From Sphingomonas sp. UNC305MFCol5.2 (lineage in GTDB: Bacteria; Pseudomonadota; Alphaproteobacteria; Sphingomonadales; Sphingomonadaceae): a stretch of 64,000 bases of DNA. The DNA lies in assembly GCF_000712135.1 (NCBI RefSeq), contig NZ_JOOE01000004.1:560501-624500 (forward strand), given 5' to 3'. The position numbers were made by a program, and so were the translations under genes. Shown one piece after another: positions 17,023 through 26,199 of this stretch; position 1 is the first letter of the stretch, and each line of letters starts with the position of its first letter. The notes under the pieces were generated by a model that saw nothing but the letters and a program-made list of their open reading frames with translations, was not told where the DNA came from and did no database searches.

Positions 17023-18510
17023 TTAGCGCCCGCGGCCGCCTGCATTGGCGGGGCGGGCCGGCCGAGCGTGGAACTTGCCTTTGGGGCGCGCATAGTTGCG
17101 GGGAGCGTCGCCGCGTGGCTGATCGCTGCGCGGGCCGTCGTGACGGCGCTGCTCGCCCGACGCGCCGCCGGGCTGGCCCTGGCGGCGATTGTCGTCGCGG
17201 CGCTCACCATGAGGCTGCCCGTCGCGGCGTTCGCCACGATGCTGGCCGCCCTGGCCTTGGCCATGACGCTGCCCGCCGCCGGGGCGGCCATGCTGCATCG
17301 CGCGGCCATTGCGGCCGTTCGCCTCGTCGCGGCTCATCGGCGTCGGCTGACGAGTCGACTTGATCTTGTTCGCTTCGTTGACGAAGTCGGCCGGCAGCGG
17401 CTGGACGGTCAGCTTCTGGCGCGTCAGCCGCTCGATATCCTTCAGGTACGGACGCTCGTCATCGGCGCAATAGCTGATGGCGAGGCCGGTCGCGCCGGCG
17501 CGCGCGGTGCGGCCGATGCGGTGGACATACTGATCCGGCACGTTGGGAAGCTCGAAGTTGAACACGTGGCTGACGCCCGAAACGTCGATGCCGCGCGCGG
17601 CGATGTCGGTCGCGACGAGAATCTTGACCTTGCCCGAACGGAACTCACCAAGCGCACGCTCGCGCTGGGGCTGGCTCTTGTTGCCGTGGATTGCATTGGC
17701 GGCGATGCCGTTACCCCCGAGCAGGCGGACGACACGGTCGGCGCCATGCTTGGTGCGCGTGAATACCAATGCGCGGTCGATGCTCGGATCGCGCAATGCC
17801 ATCGTCAGCAGCGCCTGCTTCTCGGCCTGCGCCACGAAGGTGACGTGCTGCTCGACGCGCTCGGCAGTGGTCGCCTCGGGCGTGACCTTCACTTCGACCG
17901 GGTCCTTGATGAACTGGCCGGCGAGCTCGCGGATGGTCTTGGGCATCGTTGCCGAGAAGAACAGAGTCTGGCGCTTCGACGGCAGATCGCGGACGATCCG
18001 CTTGAGGGCGTGGATGAAGCCGAGATCCATCATCTGGTCGGCTTCGTCGAGCACGAGGATCTCGATGCCGAGCAGGATCGCGTAGTGCTGATCCATCAGA
18101 TCGACGAGACGGCCCGGGGTGGCGACGACGATGTCGACGCCGCGGGCGAGATCGGTCTTGTTCTTGTGAATGGACGTGCCGCCGAAGATGGTGGCGACCG
18201 AAAGCGGCGTGCCCTTGGCATAATGCCGGGCATTGTCGGCGATCTGGCTGGCGAGCTCGCGCGTCGGCGCGAGGACGAGCATGCGGCAGCCACGCGGCTG
18301 GGCGCGCTTGCCCGATGCGATCAGCCGATCGATCGAGGGAAGCATGAAAGCGGCGGTCTTGCCGGTGCCGGTCTGGGCGATGCCGAGCAGGTCGCGGCCT
18401 TCGAGCAGCGACGGGATCGACTGTGCCTGGATCGGCGTCGCCTCGCTATAGCCCTTGGCGGCAAGCGCGGCGAGAACGGTCTGCGAGAGACCGAGTTCTT
18501 TGAATTGCAT
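17023..18510 (-). CDS. rhlE: DEAD-box RNA helicase, RhlE type
   Basis: 495 aa ATP-dependent RNA helicase with Q-motif TPIQAQSIP, motif I AQTGTGKTAAF, motif II LDEADQMMDLGF, motif III SATMPKTI, and C-terminal motifs ARGIDVSGVSHV and HRIGRTARAG. After residue about 385 comes a long, basic, glycine/arginine/glutamine-rich tail ending GRGR, an RGG-like unstructured RNA-binding extension typical of alphaproteobacterial RhlE proteins. Its role is in ribosome assembly or RNA turnover, often at low temperature. The 315-base stretch upstream offers room for a regulated leader. Confidence 0.93.
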   Translation of the reverse strand: MQFKELGLSQTVLAALAAKGYSEATPIQAQSIPSLLEGRDLLGIAQTGTGKTAAFMLPSIDRLIASGKRAQPRGCRMLVLAPTRELASQIADNARHYAKGTPLSVATIFGGTSIHKNKTDLARGVDIVVATPGRLVDLMDQHYAILLGIEILVLDEADQMMDLGFIHALKRIVRDLPSKRQTLFFSATMPKTIRELAGQFIKDPVEVKVTPEATTAERVEQHVTFVAQAEKQALLTMALRDPSIDRALVFTRTKHGADRVVRLLGGNGIAANAIHGNKSQPQRERALGEFRSGKVKILVATDIAARGIDVSGVSHVFNFELPNVPDQYVHRIGRTARAGATGLAISYCADDERPYLKDIERLTRQKLTVQPLPADFVNEANKIKSTRQPTPMSRDEANGRNGRAMQHGRPGGGQRHGQGQGGQHRGERRDGQPHGERRDDNRRQGQPGGASGEQRRHDGPRSDQPRGDAPRNYARPKGKFHARPARPANAGGRGR

Positions 18511-18825
18511 TATGGACCTTACGAATACGGCCAGCGGGCGCGCACGGAAAATGGGCGCACGAAGGCGGGGTCAAAAAAATTGACGACCCGCGTGACTAGG
18601 GAAGCCGTGAAATCAACCGAGGCAGAGCCGGGACGGGGGCCAATACAGGCTTCGTCCGATCACGCTGCATGATGCCTCGCTGGGCGGCCATATGGTAGCA
18701 AAGCTGCCATAAGTCAATCCGCGCCGTATTTGCGTTGGTTTCCGGGAGCTAAACCGCCAATCGCAAGACTTTCTTAACCAATCGCCGCGTAGCCCGGATG
18801 CTCCTGTAGTTTTGGGGAATGCGCT
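18511..18825. other. Gene-free stretch between rhlE and the PilZ gene (divergent promoters)
   Basis: 315 bases without a convincing ORF. On the rhlE side it contains the imperfect inverted repeat GGGGTCAA-AAAAA-TTGACGACCC (18567-18589), about 60-80 bases before the rhlE start; read on the minus strand it has a T-rich centre. It could be a leader hairpin or a binding site. The rest must hold promoters for both genes, but I cannot assign -35/-10 boxes with confidence. Confidence 0.5.
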
Positions 18826-19302
18826 GTGCTCGTCGCGCGTCTGGAAGTTCTTGGCGAAGTCGATCCGCGCGGGGCGATCCGCTTCCATGTCGCGAGCGAG
18901 AGCACGCTGCGGGGCGCCGACGGCAGGCCGTTCGAAGTGCTGGTCGACAATTTCTCGCGCACCGGTTTCCTGTTCGTCTCGGAAGAGGAATTCCCCTCGG
19001 GCACGCTGGTGGCGATCGGCCTGTCGGGTGCAGGATCCCGCGAGGCGCAGGTGGTCTGGCGCGAAGGCCGCCGCCACGGCTGCGAGTTCCTCGTCCCGCT
19101 TCCGCAGTCGAAAATGGCACGCGCGTTCCAGGGGCATCAGGAAGTGCTGGCCAATCTGGAAACCGCGCTTCGCGAGCGGCTTGGGCGCGCCCAGCCCGCA
19201 GCGCCCAAAGCAGCCGAAAGCGTCAGGCACGACGTTCCACCATCGCGGCACAACCGCAAGCAGAAGCTGGTCGAAGCGATCCGGGAATTCCTCGGCAACT
19301 AG
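18826..19302 (+). CDS. PilZ domain protein
   Basis: 158 aa. The N-terminal half (about 5-95) fits a PilZ domain: R-rich start (VARLEVLGEVDPRGAIRFHV), the D/N-x-S-x-x-G block VDNFSRTGFLFVSEEEF, and VAIGLSGAGSREAQVVWREG ending with HGCEFL. The usual RxxxR c-di-GMP motif is not clearly present, so nucleotide binding is uncertain. The C-terminus is a basic helical tail. Start is GTG 18826. Single-domain PilZ proteins usually affect motility, polysaccharide or pilus function; nothing nearby narrows this. Confidence 0.72.
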   Translation: MLVARLEVLGEVDPRGAIRFHVASESTLRGADGRPFEVLVDNFSRTGFLFVSEEEFPSGTLVAIGLSGAGSREAQVVWREGRRHGCEFLVPLPQSKMARAFQGHQEVLANLETALRERLGRAQPAAPKAAESVRHDVPPSRHNRKQKLVEAIREFLGN

Positions 19303-19332
19303 CCGGCAAACCAACGCCCGATAGCTGACGAC

Positions 19333-20964
19333 CTAATCCCGCTTTGGATCCGTCTGATAGGGCCGCTCGCGATAGTCGAACCAATCGAAATCGGCGGCGC
19401 GTCCCGTACCTGCCATATCCTGACACGCCATTCCCACGAACGCGCCGGTGAAGTTGGGCAGGCCCGGCTGAGTCGCCTCGTCGGAGAGAATGCTCGCGTC
19501 GAACTGCTCGGGAAGCCAGGTCCAGTCGTCGCCTTCGGCACGGAAGGCGAAGCGCAGGCGTTCGAAGTCCACCTCCACGCGCAGCTCGATCCGACCCTCC
19601 GGGATCGCGATCGGCGCGGTGAAGGCGTCGGCCTCGGGCGAATCGGGCAGCGCGGACATCACGCGGATGTGGCGGCCGATTTCGTCGTCATGGCTGACAT
19701 GAAGGTAATGGAATTTGGCGCCGTTGTAATAAGCGACCAGTCCCGCCGCCTGCTGGAAATGCTCCGGCGCGAATTCCATCGCGCAGGATGCCGAATAGCA
19801 GAAATCCTGCTGGCGCCGCGCGACCACCGCCTGCGTGAACAGGCTGCCGATCGTCTCGCGCCCGTAGAGGCGGAGATGGCCCGGGCGCGCGGTCAGGCTG
19901 AAGATGCGCTCGGGTTCGGGGGTGCGGAGCCATTGCAGATCGAGCGGGAGCACGGCGCTGTCGAAATCATAACGGGCTTCGGTCTCGCGCGGCGGCGAAT
20001 GTGCGACATCGAGCGCAGGCGCTTCGAGCACCGGCATGCCGCTGCGGTCTTCGGTATAGAGCCAGCCATCCTCGGCCCAGATCATCGGCTGGATCGCGGT
20101 CTCGCGGCCAAGGATGCAGCGGCCGCGATTGGGCAGCGGACGGCCGCAGAGATAGGCCATGTACGTCCGGCCGTCGGGCGTTTCGACCAGATCGGCATGG
20201 CCCGCGCGCTGCAGCGGCGGGTCGGGCCGGTTGCGGCTGCTCAGGATGTGGATGTCGGGATGCAGTTCGTATGGACCGCTTATTTGCTTCGCGCGGGCCA
20301 TCGTTACGGCATGGTCCCAGCCGGTGCCGCCCTCCGCGACGAGCAGATGATAATATCCGCCCCTTCTGTAGAGGTGCGGCGCCTCGGTGAGGCCGAGCGC
20401 GGTGCCGGGAAATATGTTGACGCGCTCGCCGATCAGCCGCCGTTCCGCGGGCGAATATTCCTGCAGCACGATCCCGGCGAAGCGATTGCGGTCGGGGCGG
20501 TGATCCCAGAGCTGGTTGACCAGATACTTCCGTCCGTCGTCGTCATGGAACAGCGCCGGATCGAACCCGCTCGAATTGAGGTGGACGGGATCGGACCAGT
20601 CGCCATCGATCGTGTCGCAGGTGACTAGGTAATTGTGGAAATCGCGCAGGCTCGCGCCCGACGCGCCGCCGACGGTAGTGCGGCCATAGCGCTTCACATC
20701 GGTATAGATCAGCCAGAAGCGCTCCCCGTCATGGCTGATGTCGGGCGCCCAGACGCCGCAGCTGTCGGGATCGCCGCGCATGTCGAGCTGGCGCGCGCGA
20801 ACGAGCGGGCGGGCGATCAGGCGCCAGTTGGCGAGGTCGCGCGAATGGTGGATCTGGACGCCGGGAAACCATTCGAAGGTCGAAGTGGCGATGTAATAAT
20901 CGTCGCCGACGCGGCAGATCGAGGGATCGGGATTGAAGCCGGGCAGAATCGGGTTGCGGATCAT
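19333..20964 (-). CDS. Glycoside hydrolase family 43 beta-xylosidase-like
   Basis: 543 aa from ATG 20964; the longer frame to 21096 reads into the transporter gene. The N-terminal five-bladed propeller starts NPILPGFNPDPSICRVGDDY, with the GH43 catalytic base Asp in NPDPS, then YYIATSTFEWFPGVQIHHS, and a later GLTEAPHLYRRGGYYHLLVA supplying the acid Glu. Residues about 330-540 form the beta-sandwich typical of XynB-type GH43 enzymes. No signal peptide, so it should act in the cytoplasm on imported xylo- or arabino-oligosaccharides. Its start overlaps the transporter stop by four bases (ATGA). Confidence 0.92.
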   Translation of the reverse strand: MIRNPILPGFNPDPSICRVGDDYYIATSTFEWFPGVQIHHSRDLANWRLIARPLVRARQLDMRGDPDSCGVWAPDISHDGERFWLIYTDVKRYGRTTVGGASGASLRDFHNYLVTCDTIDGDWSDPVHLNSSGFDPALFHDDDGRKYLVNQLWDHRPDRNRFAGIVLQEYSPAERRLIGERVNIFPGTALGLTEAPHLYRRGGYYHLLVAEGGTGWDHAVTMARAKQISGPYELHPDIHILSSRNRPDPPLQRAGHADLVETPDGRTYMAYLCGRPLPNRGRCILGRETAIQPMIWAEDGWLYTEDRSGMPVLEAPALDVAHSPPRETEARYDFDSAVLPLDLQWLRTPEPERIFSLTARPGHLRLYGRETIGSLFTQAVVARRQQDFCYSASCAMEFAPEHFQQAAGLVAYYNGAKFHYLHVSHDDEIGRHIRVMSALPDSPEADAFTAPIAIPEGRIELRVEVDFERLRFAFRAEGDDWTWLPEQFDASILSDEATQPGLPNFTGAFVGMACQDMAGTGRAADFDWFDYRERPYQTDPKRD

Positions 20965-22451
20965 GCGGCGCGAGTCCTCCGGGCGCGGACCTCGATGACC
21001 AGGCCGAGCAGGGCGAGCGCCAGCCCGAAACCCCAGATGCCGCGCATCGCGATCGGCACTTCGCACGCACTGAAGCTGGTGAACAGACCATCGCACGGCA
21101 CCGGCGCGATGCCGCTCGCGTAGAAGAGCGTCAGCCCGCCCGAGAGAATCGCGCCCAGCACGATCGGGATCCAGCCGCTCTCGCGCCCCTGGTCCTGCCC
21201 GGGCTTGCGCACCAGCGTCCAGAGCAAGGCGGCGGCGATCAGATCGAGCACGCCCAAGGCAATGAAGAACGGATCATAGCCGATGCGCACCACCAGCGCC
21301 CCGATCAGCAAAGTGAAGATCAGCACGCCGAGATTGGCCGTCGCCCCCGCCATGCCCGCGACGGTGCCGACCTCGTTCTTGGGGAACAGATCGCTCGCCA
21401 TGGTGATGCAGGTGACCGACAGCGTCTGGTGCGCGAAGGCGCCGATGCTGAGCAAAGCCACGGCGGCATAGGGACTAGTGACGCCGCCGACGAACAGCAT
21501 GCTCGTCATCATCAGTGCGCCGATCGTGAAGGTCCAGCGCCGCGCGTCGATCAGTGCGATGCCGCGGCGCTCGAGCTGGAGCACGAGGAAGGGGCCGAAC
21601 AGGCAGCCGATATCGGCGGCGACGAAGGGGAGCACCACCGCGATCGCGAGCTCGCTCAGATTGAAGCCGCGGACTTCGCTCAGATAAAGCGGCAGCCAGA
21701 AGGTCAAGGTCGCCCAGGTGGGGTCCGCGAGGAAGCGGGGCAAAGCGATGCCCCAGAAATTCCGCCGCCCAAGCAGCGAGAGCACGCGCGGCTTCTCGCC
21801 GGTCGCCTGGACATGCGCTTCTTGCCCGGATTCGATCAGCGCGCGCTCCTCGGCGGAGATGCGGGGATGGTCCTCGGGCGCGCGGTAATAAAGCAGCCAC
21901 AGCACGACCCAGAGCAAAGCGAGCCCGCCGGCGACGTAGAAGGCCGCGCGCCAGTTCCACCAGACGATCGCCATCGCGACGATCGGCCCGGCCATCGCGA
22001 TGCCCGCCGAGGCGCCGAGATTATAGATGCCGCCCGCCAGCCCGCGCTCCTTCGCGGGAAACCATTCGGAGACGACCTTTAGCCCCGCAGTGTGCGAAGT
22101 GCCCTCGGCGAAGCCCAGTGCGCCGCGCAATGCCGCCAGCCCTTGCCAGCTCATCACCCAGCCATGCGCGAAGGTGAGCAATGCCCATGCGGTGGCGAAG
22201 ATCGCCATGCCGGTGCGCAGGCCGATGCGATCGAGGATGTACCCCACCACCGGCTGGAGCATGATGAACGCCTGGAACACGCCGGTGACCCAGCTATATT
22301 GCTCCTTGGTCATCGGCACGTCGGCCTGGAAGCTCTCGGTCGCGACCACCACGCCTAGGGTCTGGCGGACGAGATAGTTGATGATCGTGCCGAGCATCAC
22401 GATCGCGATGATCCACCAGCGCAGTGCGCGGGTTCGTTGCCAGAAGCCCAT
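20961..22451 (-). CDS. MFS transporter, hexuronate (ExuT)-like
   Basis: 496 aa, 12 or more membrane segments. N-terminus RWWIIAIVMLGTIINYLVRQ with the anion:cation symporter (ACS) pattern; LRGALGFAEGTSHTAGLKVV and SEWFPAKERGLAGGIYNLGA are hallmarks of ExuT/GudP-like transporters. The C-terminus has an extra pair of hydrophobic stretches (about 425-490) beyond the usual 12. Coupled to a GH43 xylosidase, it probably imports a hexuronate or uronate-bearing oligosaccharide. First gene of the pair; a LacI-type operator lies 36 bases upstream of its start. Confidence 0.88.
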   Translation of the reverse strand: MGFWQRTRALRWWIIAIVMLGTIINYLVRQTLGVVVATESFQADVPMTKEQYSWVTGVFQAFIMLQPVVGYILDRIGLRTGMAIFATAWALLTFAHGWVMSWQGLAALRGALGFAEGTSHTAGLKVVSEWFPAKERGLAGGIYNLGASAGIAMAGPIVAMAIVWWNWRAAFYVAGGLALLWVVLWLLYYRAPEDHPRISAEERALIESGQEAHVQATGEKPRVLSLLGRRNFWGIALPRFLADPTWATLTFWLPLYLSEVRGFNLSELAIAVVLPFVAADIGCLFGPFLVLQLERRGIALIDARRWTFTIGALMMTSMLFVGGVTSPYAAVALLSIGAFAHQTLSVTCITMASDLFPKNEVGTVAGMAGATANLGVLIFTLLIGALVVRIGYDPFFIALGVLDLIAAALLWTLVRKPGQDQGRESGWIPIVLGAILSGGLTLFYASGIAPVPCDGLFTSFSACEVPIAMRGIWGFGLALALLGLVIEVRARRTRAA

Positions 22452-22486
22452 CTACTCTCCCTCGCGCCTTCCGCGCGTGCGGAGAC

Positions 22487-22500
22487 TGTTAGCGTTAACG
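22487..22500. promoter_or_regulatory. LacI-family operator candidate upstream of the ExuT/GH43 pair
   Basis: tGTTAGCGTTAACg is a near-perfect palindrome (GTTAnC/GnTAAC) with the central CG step expected for LacI/GalR operators. It lies 36-49 bases before the MFS start codon, a position suited to repression. No LacI-type regulator gene is in the window. Confidence 0.6.
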
Positions 22501-22591
22501 TTGCCGTCTGAAAATCGGAAGGGCAAGCGCTATCCGCTTTGAGCGCAAGTCGCGGGATGTGGCGCTGGGCGGGCGGGCCTATATCGGCTGC

Positions 22592-23632
22592 ATGAGCAAT
22601 CAGCAGACCATCAGCGACGATACCGCCTGGGCGGCATTCGACGCGCGCGACCGCGCTTATGAAGGGCGCTTCATCGTGGCGGTGACCACCACGGGCATCT
22701 ATTGCAAGCCGACCTGCCCGGCGCGGCGGCCCAAGCGCGAGCATGTGATCTTCTATCCCGATGCAGATGCCGCGCGGAACGCCGGCTACCGTGCATGCCT
22801 GCGCTGCAAGCCCGACGAAGTGGGCCGCGACCGGATCGCAGTGGCCGAAGCCGTTGCGCTGATCGAGGCGGCAGAAGAGCCGCTGGGGCTCGAGGAATTG
22901 GCCGCGCGGGTCGGCTATGCCCCGCACCATTTCCAGCGACTGTTCAAGCGCGGGACCGGTGTGACTCCGGCGGCTTATGCCCGCGGACTGCGTGCGCGCC
23001 GCGCCGCCGCCGCGCTGACCGAGGAGGAGCGCGTGACCGATGCCATCTACGAGGCGGGCTATGCCGCGCCCAGCCGCTTCTACGAGACCGCCAATGCCCG
23101 GCTGGGCATGACGCCGAGCGCATGGAAGCGCGGCGGCGCCGGCGTGACGATTCGCTGGACGACTGCCGAAACCAGCCTCGGCCCGCTGCTGATCGCGGCG
23201 ACCGACAAGGGGCTGTGCCGGGTCGCCTTCGACGAGGATCAGTTCGCGCTGGCGCGGCGCTTTCCGGCGGCGGAGATCGCACCGGGCGGGGCGGCTTTGG
23301 CCAATCTCGCCGCGCGCGTGGTGCGCGAAGTCGAGACGCCGGGACGCGACATGGATTTGCCGCTCGACGTGCAGGGCACTGCCTTCCAGGAAGCGGTGTG
23401 GCAGGCGCTGCGGGCCATCCCGCCGGGCGAGACGCGCAGCTATGCCCAGCTCGCCACTGAAGCCGGCAATCCGCGGGCGGTGCGCGCGGCGGGGACGGCA
23501 TGTGGCGCCAATCATGTCGCGGTGCTGATCCCGTGTCACCGCGCCCAGCGGGCCGACGGCAGCATGGGCGGCTATGCCTATGGCGTGGATCGCAAGCGCG
23601 TGCTGCGCAAACGCGAAGGGGTGATGGAATGA
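22592..23632 (+). CDS. ada: Bifunctional Ada: transcription activator / O6-methylguanine-DNA methyltransferase
   Basis: 346 aa. The N-terminal zinc domain has C38, C42, C69 and C72 (GIYCKPTCPARRP, ACLRCKPDE) at exactly the E. coli spacing; C38 is the methylphosphotriester acceptor that turns the protein into an activator. An AraC-type helix-turn-helix follows (about 83-180). The C-terminal methyltransferase has C315 in PCHRAQ and the GGYAYG loop. ATG 22592 is preferred; an upstream GTG-like extension adds 11 residues. It is coupled to the next gene by an ATGA overlap. Confidence 0.96.
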   Translation: MSNQQTISDDTAWAAFDARDRAYEGRFIVAVTTTGIYCKPTCPARRPKREHVIFYPDADAARNAGYRACLRCKPDEVGRDRIAVAEAVALIEAAEEPLGLEELAARVGYAPHHFQRLFKRGTGVTPAAYARGLRARRAAAALTEEERVTDAIYEAGYAAPSRFYETANARLGMTPSAWKRGGAGVTIRWTTAETSLGPLLIAATDKGLCRVAFDEDQFALARRFPAAEIAPGGAALANLAARVVREVETPGRDMDLPLDVQGTAFQEAVWQALRAIPPGETRSYAQLATEAGNPRAVRAAGTACGANHVAVLIPCHRAQRADGSMGGYAYGVDRKRVLRKREGVME

Positions 23633-24096
23633 GCTATGTCATCACCGGGCTCGACCCCGCACCGTTCCGGCGCTTCTACGGCCTGTCGAGCGAAGCGCTC
23701 GCCGCCGAGCATGTCGTGCGGATGACGGCGGACAGCCAGCCGGGCTTTCCGTGCCGCGTGACGCTGGAGGACGCGGAGCCCGGCGAGGCATTGCTGCTGC
23801 TCAATTACGAGCATCTGCCCGATGCCGGCCCATACCGTTCGCGCCACGCGATTTTCGTGCGGGAAGGGGCCGAGACGCCAGCACTCTATATTGACGAGAT
23901 ACCGGAGCAACTCGCGACTCGACTTCTGTCGGTAAGAGCGTTCGATCGTGACGCGATGATGACGAACGCCGACGTCGTGGAGGGAAAAGCACTCGAACCG
24001 CTGATCGCCGCGATGTTCGCCGATCCCGCGGTGGCATTCCTCCATGTCCACAATGCCAAACGAGGCTGCTTCGCCGCGCGGGTGGATCGCGGCTGA
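23629..24096 (+). CDS. DUF1203 family protein
   Basis: 155 aa cytoplasmic protein. Its pattern (FRRFYGLSSEALAAEHVV, GFPCRVTLEDAEPGEALLLL, NYEHLPDAGPYRSRHAIFV, and the C-terminal FLHVHNAKRGCFAARVDR) matches DUF1203, a small family of unknown function. The conserved HxHN near the end and several acidic residues could form a metal site. Its ATG overlaps the ada stop by four bases, so it is expressed with ada and may belong to the alkylation response. Confidence 0.85.
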   Translation: MSYVITGLDPAPFRRFYGLSSEALAAEHVVRMTADSQPGFPCRVTLEDAEPGEALLLLNYEHLPDAGPYRSRHAIFVREGAETPALYIDEIPEQLATRLLSVRAFDRDAMMTNADVVEGKALEPLIAAMFADPAVAFLHVHNAKRGCFAARVDRG

Positions 24097-24198
24097 ACTA
24101 CAGCGGATTGAGCTTTCTCCGCCCGAAACGAGCGGGTCAGAGTGAAGCCGACAAATCCAAGCCGTAGACCAATAAATCGAAGGTCCGGAAGTGGGTGG

Positions 24199-24474
24199 TT
24201 AGCCGACGTTCCGCTTTCCGATTGAGAAGCCAACCAGCGCTCCCGTGATCCAGATCGCCTCTGGCAACACCATGAACCCCATTCCGATCGACCACCACAG
24301 GAAGAAGCCTCCCGGTGCTGGGTCTGCAGTGGCCATCAACGCGGTGAAAACCAGCGGCGGCACGGCGATGAACAGCGCTAGCAAGACCAACCGCAACCTG
24401 CTTGGGGGGACCCTGCCAACCAAATAACCGGCGGATGGTGGCACGAGGAAAATCAGGAGCCAGAAGACCATCAT
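24199..24474 (-). CDS. Small membrane protein, unknown
   Basis: 91 aa with three hydrophobic segments (about 3-18, 28-50 and 59-85) separated by a basic turn (VGRVPPSRLR) and a glycine-rich loop. Met2 is an equally good start. No recognised family. The region before it (24097-24198) and after it (24475-24550) has nothing else I can name. The membrane pattern supports it, but without homologues this remains a modest call. Confidence 0.55.
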   Translation of the reverse strand: MMVFWLLIFLVPPSAGYLVGRVPPSRLRLVLLALFIAVPPLVFTALMATADPAPGGFFLWWSIGMGFMVLPEAIWITGALVGFSIGKRNVG

Positions 24475-24550
24475 CTAGTCACTATGCCGGAAGTCGCTGA
24501 TGTCCGCTATTGGGGCGTTAGCAGTCGTTCGCAGTTTATGCGTTCACGAC

Positions 24551-26092
24551 CTACTTCGCCGTCGCCGAGGGCGGCCCTGACGGGGCCGGGCTGCAGCTAT
24601 AGACGAGCTTCTCGTTATAGACCGGCGGCAGCGCCGCGCGCAGCGCCTGTTGCTGCGACGCGAGGTTGGCCCGCGCGGCCTGATCGGACGAGCAGGTCTT
24701 GAGCTCGACGCCCGAGCGCAACTGCCGCGCCTTGGTCATCTGCCCGGACGACAGCAGATAGCGCGTGTTGGTATAGGTTTTGGTCGCCGGATCCCAGACG
24801 AGCACCGAGACGGTCTGGTCCTGATCGGGCACGAGGATGCGCTGCCACAGCGTGCCCGATTCGGCATATTGGGTGCGCCCGTTGATGCATCCGTCCGCGC
24901 CGATATCGAGCTCGACCTTGGCGACGTTCGAGACGGTGATCCGGCTCCGTTCGGGCACGAGCGCGCAGGTCATCCGGCCGAGCGCGACCTGATCGGGCAC
25001 GGCGGCCCCCGCGTTCGCCTTGGGTACCGGAAGCATCCGCGATTCGTCGAAGCTTGGGCGCGTCAGGAACAGCACCACCGCGCCCAGCATCAGCACGCCG
25101 CCGCCGACTGCGACCCAGATCGCCTCGCGTCGGCGATCGCGCGAGAGCAGCAGCCCGGCGCCGCCCAGCGCCAGCGCCCCCAGCACGAGCAGCAGGCCGG
25201 CGCCCGCCATCTGGTTCTCGCGCGCGACGATGTTGCGCGCCCGCGCCTGGGACAGCGCATCCTCGCGTTCGTTGGCGCTTTTCGCGGCGTCCGCCCGGGC
25301 GCGTGCTTCGGCATCGAGCCGCGCCTTTTCGTCGGCGTTGCGTTCCTGCGCCAATTGCTCCTCAACGCTGGTGCAGGGTACGCTGACGGTGGCGAAGGGT
25401 TGCTTTGCGCCCTGCAGGAACGCCGCGAGTTCGTTGCCCGCGATCGCGAAGGCAAAGGTCGAATCGCCTTCGTCGGCGCGCGTGATAGCCGAATTGACGC
25501 CCAGCACGCGGCCGCAGCGATCGAGCAGCGGGCCACCCGAATTGCCGCGCGCGATGTTGGCTGTGTGGAGCAGCACGCTGGTGCCCTCGAGCGTGCGGGT
25601 GCCCGCGAAGCCGCCCTGCGAACGGACCGGCGATTGCGGGTTGATGAAGTCGGCGGCCGAGCGCGCGGTGGCGAGATCGACATTGCCGGGATAACCGAGC
25701 GCGATCAGCGCCTCGCCGTCGCCCGGCGCGCCGGTGTAGAGCGTCAGCGGGGGCAGCCGGACCCCGGAGAATTCGATCAGCGCCAGATCGCGCTGCTGAT
25801 CGATCGCGATGAGCTTGCCCTGATAGGACTTGTCACCTTCCGAGGGCACGATGCCGATCACGACATTGTCGGGATAACGATCGGCGAGTTCGACGACATG
25901 GGCGTTGGTGACGATGCGGTTCGGCGCGACCGCGAAGCCGCTGCCATGGCCGAAGCCGACGACTTCGTCGTTGACCACGGCGATGGTGACGATCCGCACG
26001 ACGCCGCGGGCAGAGGCCGAGATATCGTCGGCGCGCGCAGGCATCGCCCAGGCGAGCGCCAGCGCGACCATCATCAGCAAGCGCCGAACCAT
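24551..26092 (-). CDS. Trypsin-like serine protease with internal membrane anchor
   Basis: 513 aa from ATG 26092 with a signal peptide (MVRRLLMMVALALAWAMPARA). The protease domain spans 25-245 with catalytic H65 (VTNAHVV), D102 (RDLALIEF) and S185 (GNSGGPLL), so the DegP/S1C-type triad is complete, but no PDZ follows. Instead residues 255-305 are an alanine/arginine/glutamate coiled coil, then two membrane helices about 308-330 and 338-358, then a C-terminal domain of about 150 residues with paired cysteines (MTCALVP, GADGCING, ELKTCSS, VYSCSP). The arrangement suggests an inner-membrane-anchored periplasmic protease. The upstream peptidase gene is on the same strand. Confidence 0.85.
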   Translation of the reverse strand: MVRRLLMMVALALAWAMPARADDISASARGVVRIVTIAVVNDEVVGFGHGSGFAVAPNRIVTNAHVVELADRYPDNVVIGIVPSEGDKSYQGKLIAIDQQRDLALIEFSGVRLPPLTLYTGAPGDGEALIALGYPGNVDLATARSAADFINPQSPVRSQGGFAGTRTLEGTSVLLHTANIARGNSGGPLLDRCGRVLGVNSAITRADEGDSTFAFAIAGNELAAFLQGAKQPFATVSVPCTSVEEQLAQERNADEKARLDAEARARADAAKSANEREDALSQARARNIVARENQMAGAGLLLVLGALALGGAGLLLSRDRRREAIWVAVGGGVLMLGAVVLFLTRPSFDESRMLPVPKANAGAAVPDQVALGRMTCALVPERSRITVSNVAKVELDIGADGCINGRTQYAESGTLWQRILVPDQDQTVSVLVWDPATKTYTNTRYLLSSGQMTKARQLRSGVELKTCSSDQAARANLASQQQALRAALPPVYNEKLVYSCSPAPSGPPSATAK

Positions 26093-26199
26093 TCCCACGC
26101 GACCTCCTATTTGGTCGCTGCTTTCAAGCAAAAGCGACGTCGGTTCAAGCGGGGGAATGCCTCATGCGAACCGAGCGCCGTCTGGCGACGGAGCGCGTT

